Shown here: one piece after another, positions 58,865 to 64,000 of the stretch | How positions within the stretch are numbered: position 1 is the stretch's first letter | How the letters are laid out: every line of letters starts with the position of its first letter | Position numbers and translations under genes: made by a program | Assembly (NCBI RefSeq): GCF_039523035.1 | Contig: NZ_BAAAEN010000021.1 | Span: 1 to 64,000, forward strand | Direction: 5' to 3' | Source: Pigmentiphaga daeguensis | GTDB taxonomy: Bacteria; Pseudomonadota; Gammaproteobacteria; Burkholderiales; Burkholderiaceae_B | DNA: 64,000 bases | The notes under the pieces: model-generated | Seen by the model: the letters and a program-made list of their open reading frames with translations, nothing else | Told to the model about the DNA's origin: nothing | The model's database searches: none

Positions 58865-60031
58865 ATGAGCGACATCGAACCCCGCGAACTGCCGTTGGCC
58901 GGCATCACCGTCATCGAGTTCTGCTCGATCGCGGCCGGCCCGTTCTGCGGCATGCTGCTGGCCGACCTGGGTGCCGAGGTCGTCAAGGTGGAGGCGCCCG
59001 GGGGCGACGCCATGCGCGCCTGGCCGCCGCTCAGCGAGGGATACAGCGAGAACTTCGCCTCGCTGAACCGCAACAAGCGCTCGGTGGTGCTGGACCTGAA
59101 GAACCCCGCGGACGCCGCCACCGCGCGCGCGCTGGTGGACAAGGCCGACGTCCTCATCGAGAACAACCGCCCCGGCGTCATGGACCGCCTGGGACTGGGC
59201 TACGCGGCGCTGTCGGCGCGCAATCCCGCCCTGGTCTATTGCTCGATCTCCGCCTACGGGCAGAGCGGCCCGCGCGCCCAGGAAGGCGGCTTCGACCTGA
59301 CCATGCAGGCAGCCGCCGGCGTGATGAGCGTGACCGGCGATTCGGACGCGCCGGTCAAATGCGGCGTCCCGATCTCCGATTTCTCGTCGGGCCTGTACGC
59401 GGCCTTCACCGTGGCTTCATCGCTGCTGAAAGCGGTACGGACCGGCCGTGGCGCGCACCTCGACATTCCCATGTTCGGCTGCACGCTCGCCATCGGCGCG
59501 CTGCAGACCAGCGAATACTTCGGCACGGGCGTGAACCCGCGCAAGCTGGGCTCGGCCCACCCCCGCAACGCCCCCTACCAGGCCTATCGCGCCGCGGACG
59601 GCCATTTCGCGATCGCCGCCGGCAACGACAACCTGTGGCGCGCGGTCGTGCGCGCCGTCGAACTTCCCGAGCTGGCGCACGACCCGCGCTTCGGCAGCAT
59701 CCTGGACCGGGCGCGCAACCAGGAGGCGCTGAAGGACATCCTGGAGACCCGCTTCGCGCTGCACGGCGTGGACTATTGGATCGATGTCTTCCGGCAGGCC
59801 GGCGTGCCCCATGCCCGCATCAACGACTACGCGTCGGCGCTGGCCGACCCCCAGGTCGAGCACATGGACTGGGTACGGGGACTGCGCCTGCCCGGCGGAC
59901 GCGAAACGCGCACCTTCGCTTCGCCGGTCCGCCTGGACGGACGATCGCCGCCGATACGGCGTACCCCGCCCGCGCTGGGCGAACACGACGACGAAATCCG
60001 CAACGCCTTGAACCGGGAGCCCCAGGCATGA
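58865..60031 (+). CDS. CaiB/BaiF-family (class III) CoA-transferase
   Basis: A 388-residue enzyme that moves CoA between carboxylic acids. LAGITVIEFCSIAAGPFCGM is the family start. DLGAEVVKVEAPGGDAMRAW, NRNKRSVVLDLKNP and YCSISAYGQSGPRA are typical, and the probable catalytic Asp is in CGVPISDFSSGLYA. GGAG precedes the ATG by about ten bases. It overlaps the cupin gene by four bases. As the first gene of the operon it probably activates the pathway substrate as a CoA ester. Confidence 0.93.
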   Translation: MSDIEPRELPLAGITVIEFCSIAAGPFCGMLLADLGAEVVKVEAPGGDAMRAWPPLSEGYSENFASLNRNKRSVVLDLKNPADAATARALVDKADVLIENNRPGVMDRLGLGYAALSARNPALVYCSISAYGQSGPRAQEGGFDLTMQAAAGVMSVTGDSDAPVKCGVPISDFSSGLYAAFTVASSLLKAVRTGRGAHLDIPMFGCTLAIGALQTSEYFGTGVNPRKLGSAHPRNAPYQAYRAADGHFAIAAGNDNLWRAVVRAVELPELAHDPRFGSILDRARNQEALKDILETRFALHGVDYWIDVFRQAGVPHARINDYASALADPQVEHMDWVRGLRLPGGRETRTFASPVRLDGRSPPIRRTPPALGEHDDEIRNALNREPQA

Positions 60032-60594
60032 CCGCCACGATCCCCCTACCCGGCCGGCTGGCCGCCTTCGTCCGCGGCATGGACGCCGCCCTCGGCACCG
60101 CGCCGGACGAGCCTCATGCCGTCGAGGCCTGCGCGGCGTTGCTACGCGAGCTCGTGGCTCATGACGACTGGCTGCCCGGGGACTGCTCGCGTCCGCACCC
60201 GGTCCATTATCAGCAATACCTGCTGCACCGGGATCCCGCCGGCCGCTATTCGGTGGTCAGCTTCGTCTGGGGCCCGGGACAGCGCACGCCCATACACGAC
60301 CATTGCACCTGGGGCGTGATCGGCATGCTGCGCGGCGCCGAATACTCGCGCGCCTATGCCCGCGAAAACGGACGCCTGGTCCCCGCTGCCATCGAAGAGC
60401 GCATTGAGCCCGGGCAAACCACTTGCGTGTCCCCGTCCATCGGCGACATCCACCTCGTGCGCAATGCCTACGACGATCGGGTCTCGATCAGCATCCACGT
60501 CTACGGTACGGACATCGGCAAGCAGTCCCGCTATGTCTACGACGCCGAGACCGGCGCCGCCAAGTCCTTCGTCTCCGGATACGCCAATGCTTGA
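60028..60594 (+). CDS. Cupin protein, cysteine dioxygenase-like
   Basis: A 188-residue double-stranded beta-helix protein. Cupin motif 1 is TPIHDHCTWGVIGMLRGAEY, with H-x-H and the Glu-containing turn; motif 2 is IGDIHLVRNAYDDRVSISIH. This resembles the metal-dependent cupins related to cysteine dioxygenase and 3-mercaptopropionate dioxygenase. These use one non-haem iron held by three His. It overlaps the CoA-transferase start/stop by four bases and the hydratase by eight, so it is an integral operon member. A sulfur-containing acid as substrate is one possibility, not shown by the sequence. Confidence 0.82.
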   Translation: MTATIPLPGRLAAFVRGMDAALGTAPDEPHAVEACAALLRELVAHDDWLPGDCSRPHPVHYQQYLLHRDPAGRYSVVSFVWGPGQRTPIHDHCTWGVIGMLRGAEYSRAYARENGRLVPAAIEERIEPGQTTCVSPSIGDIHLVRNAYDDRVSISIHVYGTDIGKQSRYVYDAETGAAKSFVSGYANA

Positions 60595-61327
60595 AGCCTT
60601 GCTCCAGATCGAGACCGATGCCGGCTCGGGCGTGCGCCGCCTCGTGCTCGACCGGCCGGCCTGCGGCAACGCCCTGTCGGCCGCCCTCGTCGCCGCGCTG
60701 TCCGAGGCCGTAAACGCCTGCGTCCGGGACGATGTGCGCTGCCTCGTGATCGAGGGCGCGGGCCGTCACTTCTGCACCGGCGTGGACCTGTCGGCCCTGG
60801 ACCGGGAAACCGACGACTCCCTGCTTGCACGTTTCATCCGCATCGAACTGCTGCTGCAGGCCGTGCACCGGGCTCCCTTCGAAACGGTCGCCGTCGCCCA
60901 CGGCCGAGTCGCCGGCGCCGGTGCCGACCTCTTCGCCGCCTGCCGGCGCCGGCTCATACGCGACGACGTTTCGTTCGCCTTCCCGGGCGCCGCCGGCTTC
61001 GGCCTGGTGCTCGGCACGCGCCGCCTGGCTGCGCTGGTGGGCGGCGACACGGCCCAGGACTGGATACGCTCCGGTCGCTGGATCGACGCCGACGAGGCCT
61101 TGGCGGCCGGCCTTGCCCAGGCACGCATCGATGCGGCGCGGAACCGGGATGTGCCTGCCGCGCACGCCCCGGACGCCGGCACCCAGGCCCTGCTGGACCA
61201 GGCGATGCGGACGGCGCAGGCCGACGATCCTGACCTTGCGCTGCTGGCCCGCTCGGCCGCCCGGCCAGGGCTCAAGCAACGCATCCAGGAGTACGCCGCG
61301 CGCGTGCGCGCGGCCAGGCAGCAGTAA
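60587..61327 (+). CDS. Enoyl-CoA hydratase/isomerase-family protein
   Basis: A 246-residue crotonase-fold protein. The ATG at 60587 overlaps the cupin gene by eight bases. VRRLVLDRPACGNALSAALV is the entry motif. The first oxyanion-hole segment is GAGRHFCTGVDLSALD and the second is VAVAHGRVAGAGADLFAACR. The usual catalytic Glu pair is not obvious after AFPGAAGFGLVLGTRRLAAL, so hydratase activity is uncertain and isomerase, hydrolase or lyase activity is possible. It acts on a CoA ester made by the first gene of the operon. Confidence 0.87.
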   Translation: MLEALLQIETDAGSGVRRLVLDRPACGNALSAALVAALSEAVNACVRDDVRCLVIEGAGRHFCTGVDLSALDRETDDSLLARFIRIELLLQAVHRAPFETVAVAHGRVAGAGADLFAACRRRLIRDDVSFAFPGAAGFGLVLGTRRLAALVGGDTAQDWIRSGRWIDADEALAAGLAQARIDAARNRDVPAAHAPDAGTQALLDQAMRTAQADDPDLALLARSAARPGLKQRIQEYAARVRAARQQ

Positions 61328-61376
61328 TCCCTTCCACCACAAGCGCCCTCGCAGAGGCGCCCGACAGGAGACATCC

Positions 61377-62348
61377 ATGCTTCATCGTCTTGCCGCAGGC
61401 GCGGCACTGGTATTGCTGAGCCCGTTGTCCCAGGCGGCTTCCGATACCGCGTCCTTCCCGACCCGCGCGGTCAAGATCGTGGTCGGCTATACGCCCGGCG
61501 GCGGCACCGACATGACGGCCCGCCTGCTCGCGCAGCAGCTCGGGGAAAAACTCGGTCAATCCGTGATCGTCGAGAACCGGCCCGGCGCGGGCCAGAACAT
61601 CGGCGCCACCTACGTTTCCCGGGCCGACCCCGACGGCTATACCCTGTTCCTGAGCTCGTCGGCGCTGGCGATCAACGTCAGCCTGTTCCCCAAGCTCGAC
61701 TACGACCCCGTCAAGAGTTTCGCGCCCATCGCGGTATTCGGCCAGAGCCCCAACCTGCTCGTGGTCTCCAGCAAGCTGCCGGTCAAGGACGTCAAGCAGC
61801 TCGTCGCCTATGGCAAGCAGCATCCGGGGGCGTTGAACTTCTCCTCGTCCGGACACGGCAGCACCCAGCACCTGTCCGCCGAGCTCTTCAAGCTGCGGAC
61901 AGGCATCTCGGCCACGCACGTTCCCTACAAGGGGTCGGGGCCGTCCATCAACGGCGTGCAGACCGGCGAGGTCCAGTTCACCTTCATCAACATCCCGTCC
62001 ATGTCCGCGCTGATGGGTAGCGACAAGGTCAAAGTGCTCGGGCTGACCAGCTCGAAGCGGTCCGCCGCCGTGCCCGACATTCCCACGCTGGCGGAGGCCG
62101 GCGTGAACGGCATGGACGTGGCCGCCTGGTACGGCCTGCTGGCGCCGGCCGGCACCCCGCCGACCATCGTCAGGCGCCTGAACCAGGCGGTGAACGACGC
62201 GCTGGCGGACGAGAAATTCCGCAACCAGCTGATGCAGGCCGGGGTCGAGCCCATGAACAGCACACCGGAATTCTTCGCCTCTTTCCTTGCCGACGACATC
62301 GCCCTCTGGAAGAAGGTGATCAGTGCCGCCGGCACCAAGGTCGATTGA
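61377..62348 (+). CDS. Bug-family periplasmic solute-binding protein
   Basis: A 323-residue TctC-like receptor. The ATG at 61377 follows CAGGAGACATCC. The signal peptide ends LSQAASD, then FPTRAVKIVVGYTPGGGTDM, VIVENRPGAGQNIGATYV and LLAPAGTPPTIVRRLNQAVN follow. It probably binds the operon substrate in the periplasm. It is the fourth intact Bug-type protein of the window. Confidence 0.94.
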   Translation: MLHRLAAGAALVLLSPLSQAASDTASFPTRAVKIVVGYTPGGGTDMTARLLAQQLGEKLGQSVIVENRPGAGQNIGATYVSRADPDGYTLFLSSSALAINVSLFPKLDYDPVKSFAPIAVFGQSPNLLVVSSKLPVKDVKQLVAYGKQHPGALNFSSSGHGSTQHLSAELFKLRTGISATHVPYKGSGPSINGVQTGEVQFTFINIPSMSALMGSDKVKVLGLTSSKRSAAVPDIPTLAEAGVNGMDVAAWYGLLAPAGTPPTIVRRLNQAVNDALADEKFRNQLMQAGVEPMNSTPEFFASFLADDIALWKKVISAAGTKVD

Positions 62349-62380
62349 CACGTCCCCATCCCCATAGACAGGAGCAACAC

Positions 62381-62725
62381 ATGTTCGAGAACTGGAAGGA
62401 ACTGCTGGGCACCCTGCGCCAGTCGTCCAACAAGCTGGGCAACACCAACCCCAAGGTACTGGAGGCCTACCGGGGCCTGAATGCCGCGCTGGGCACCAAC
62501 GACGCGCTGGATGCCAAGACGCGCGAGCTGATCGCACTGGCCGTGGCCGTCACCACCCGCTGCGACGGCTGCATTTCCTCGCATGCCGCGGCGGCGGTCA
62601 AGGCCGGCGCCACCGAAGCCGAAGTCAGCGACGCGCTGGGAACGGCCATCGCGCTGAATGCCGGCGCGGCCTACGTCTATTCGCTGCATGCCATGGAAGC
62701 CTTCCAGCAGAACGCCTCCGCGTGA
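62381..62725 (+). CDS. AhpD/carboxymuconolactone decarboxylase-like protein
   Basis: A 114-residue all-helical protein. The redox motif TTRCDGCISSHAAAAVKAGA has C61, C64 and H68, the CxxCxxxH arrangement of AhpD-type alkylhydroperoxidases in the CMD superfamily. An ACAGGAGCAACAC ribosome-binding site precedes ATG 62381; the longer open frame from 62345 is not used. It may provide peroxidase/disulfide activity or act as a CMD-fold enzyme in the pathway. Located between Bug and the lyase. Confidence 0.88.
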   Translation: MFENWKELLGTLRQSSNKLGNTNPKVLEAYRGLNAALGTNDALDAKTRELIALAVAVTTRCDGCISSHAAAAVKAGATEAEVSDALGTAIALNAGAAYVYSLHAMEAFQQNASA

Positions 62726-62780
62726 AAGCGGATTGCGCCCGGCATCGCCCATTCACGCCCATCGACAGGAGACAAACCCC

Positions 62781-64000
62781 ATGAGCGCCTACGTCATCGA
62801 CAGCGCGCTGTTCCGAGACCAGTTCAGCACCGCCGCCACCCGGGCCATTTTCAGCGACGAACAGACCGTCCAGAAATGGCTGGACGTGGAAGCCGCCCTT
62901 GCTCGCGTGCAAGCCCGCATGGACATCATTCCCCGGCACGCCGCCGACGAGATCCAGGCCAAGGCCAGGGTGGAGCTCATCGACCTGGCGGAACTGAAGC
63001 AGGAAATGGATCGCACCAGCCACCCCATCGTTCCGCTGCTGCGGGCCATGAAGAAAGTGTGCGACGGCGACACCGGGGAATTCATCCACTGGGGCGCGAC
63101 GACGCAGGACATCGTCGACACCGGCACCATCCTGCAGGTCAAGGAAGCGCTGGAACAGATCGAGGGCAACTACCGCCGGGCGCATGCCCATGTCATCGCG
63201 CTGGCCGAGCGGCATCGCGACCAGACCATGGCGGGACGCAGCCACGGCCAGCAGGCCTTGCCCATCACCTTCGGCTTCAAGGCCGCGGTATGGGCGGCCG
63301 AGATCGGCCGCAACCTGGAGCGCCTGCGGCAGATGAAGGAACGGGTGCTGGTCGGCCAGTTCTCGGGCGCGGTCGGGACGCTGGCCGCCCTGGGCGACCG
63401 CGGCATCGAGGTCCAGGAGGCCCTGTTCAAGGAACTGGGCCTGGCCTGCCCCGAGATCTGCTGGCACGTGGCGCGCGACGGCATCGCCGAACTGGCCTGC
63501 GTGCTGGCGATCTGCACCAGCACCGCCGGCAAGATCGCCCACGAGATCTACAGCCTGCAGAAGACCGAGACCGCCGAACTCGAAGAGCCCTTCACCCTGG
63601 GCAAGGTGGGCAGCAGCACCATGCCCCACAAGCGCAACCCGCCCGCCTGCGAGGGCATCGTGGCGATCTCGCGCGTCGTCCGCAGCACCGTGGCGCTGGG
63701 GCTGGAAGGCATGATGGCCGAGCACGAGCGCGACAAGATCGTGCTCCAGACCGAACGCGAGTTCGTCACCCGCCTGTGCTGCATGGCCGACGCGGCCTTC
63801 GCCAAGCTGGCCTACGTCACCGCCGGCCTGACCGTCCGGGGCAACAACATGGAACGCAATCTGTTCGTGCAGAAGGGCCTGCTGCTGTCCGAAGCCGTCA
63901 TGATGAAGCTGGGCGACCACCTGGGCCGGCAGGAAGCCCACGAGCTGGTCTACGAGATCTGCATGGACGTATTCGAGCGCGGCGGCACGTTCAAGGACGG
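62781..64000 (+). CDS. Fumarase/adenylosuccinate lyase-superfamily enzyme (partial, runs off the window)
   Basis: 406 codons are visible before the right edge; no stop is reached. The superfamily signature GSSTMPHKRNP is at residues 277-287. The second conserved region is GRSHGQQALPITFGFKAAVW (catalytic His), and the first is FIHWGATTQDIVDTGTILQV. These fit the PurB / 3-carboxymuconate cycloisomerase branch. CAGGAGACAAACCCC precedes the ATG. Given the neighbouring CMD-fold, CoA-transferase and hydratase genes, a catabolic lyase or cycloisomerase is more likely than the purine-pathway PurB. Confidence 0.88.
   Translation, partial: MSAYVIDSALFRDQFSTAATRAIFSDEQTVQKWLDVEAALARVQARMDIIPRHAADEIQAKARVELIDLAELKQEMDRTSHPIVPLLRAMKKVCDGDTGEFIHWGATTQDIVDTGTILQVKEALEQIEGNYRRAHAHVIALAERHRDQTMAGRSHGQQALPITFGFKAAVWAAEIGRNLERLRQMKERVLVGQFSGAVGTLAALGDRGIEVQEALFKELGLACPEICWHVARDGIAELACVLAICTSTAGKIAHEIYSLQKTETAELEEPFTLGKVGSSTMPHKRNPPACEGIVAISRVVRSTVALGLEGMMAEHERDKIVLQTEREFVTRLCCMADAAFAKLAYVTAGLTVRGNNMERNLFVQKGLLLSEAVMMKLGDHLGRQEAHELVYEICMDVFERGGTFKD

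Noticed and set aside
62345..62380. Alternative upstream start for the AhpD-like gene
   Set aside because: The added residues (MTRPHPHRQEQH) read through the ribosome-binding site of ATG 62381 and have no family match.

Overview
The window is high-GC DNA (roughly two thirds G+C by eye) from a betaproteobacterium of the Alcaligenaceae, most likely a Bordetella or Achromobacter relative. The evidence is the number of orphan Bug-type (TctC-like) periplasmic binding proteins, the many small aromatic/organic-acid catabolic operons next to LysR, IclR and AraC regulators, and the housekeeping run rimO - phaR - phaB - phaC - pgeF - rluD - bamD. No rRNA, tRNA, CRISPR array, complete insertion sequence or prophage was seen. 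Nearly all of the window is coding.

Layout. 1-5.5 kb: a truncated Bug gene at the left edge, an SMP-30-type lactonase with a divergent LysR regulator, an isochorismatase-like hydrolase overlapping an MFS transporter, and a convergent AraC regulator. Two ~102-bp copies of an intergenic repeat lie at 2360-2461 and 5394-5495. 5.5-15.3 kb, all minus strand: acyl-CoA dehydrogenase, MmgE/PrpD protein, HyuB and HyuA hydantoinase/carboxylase-like subunits, a Bug protein, an amidohydrolase-fold protein and an acyl-CoA ligase. A divergent IclR regulator follows at 15.3 kb. 16.3-26.8 kb: a branched-chain-type ABC receptor on the plus strand, then a tight minus-strand operon running from an anthranilate-dioxygenase-like alpha/beta oxygenase through a fused Rieske-reductase and a complete Liv-type ABC importer to a cysteine hydrolase, headed by an AraC regulator.

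26.9-37 kb is mainly core genome: rimO, PHA synthesis genes, pgeF, rluD, bamD, then a NarL-type response regulator convergent with a hybrid histidine kinase. 37.2-42.2 kb holds the most unusual locus: three tandem paralogous lipoproteins of about 553 residues that look like M30-type zinc peptidases. The first and third keep HELTH plus a downstream Glu. The middle copy has lost every zinc-site residue and looks like a pseudoprotease. 42.2-52.4 kb: dinG-type helicase, a small DUF465 protein, a secreted coiled-coil protein frameshifted in a C9 tract, tex, zapE and the NHEJ pair ku-ligD.

52.5-64 kb is again accessory metabolism: LysR, a Bug-like protein with no signal peptide, a normal Bug, an FMN alpha-hydroxyacid oxidase, a striking protein with 25 uninterrupted hexapeptide repeats, then an IclR regulator divergent from a run encoding CaiB-type CoA-transferase, a cupin (cysteine-dioxygenase-like), an enoyl-CoA hydratase, Bug, an AhpD-like protein and a fumarate-lyase-superfamily enzyme cut by the right edge. 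Functions of the catabolic operons are inferred from family membership and context. Substrates are not determined by the sequence.
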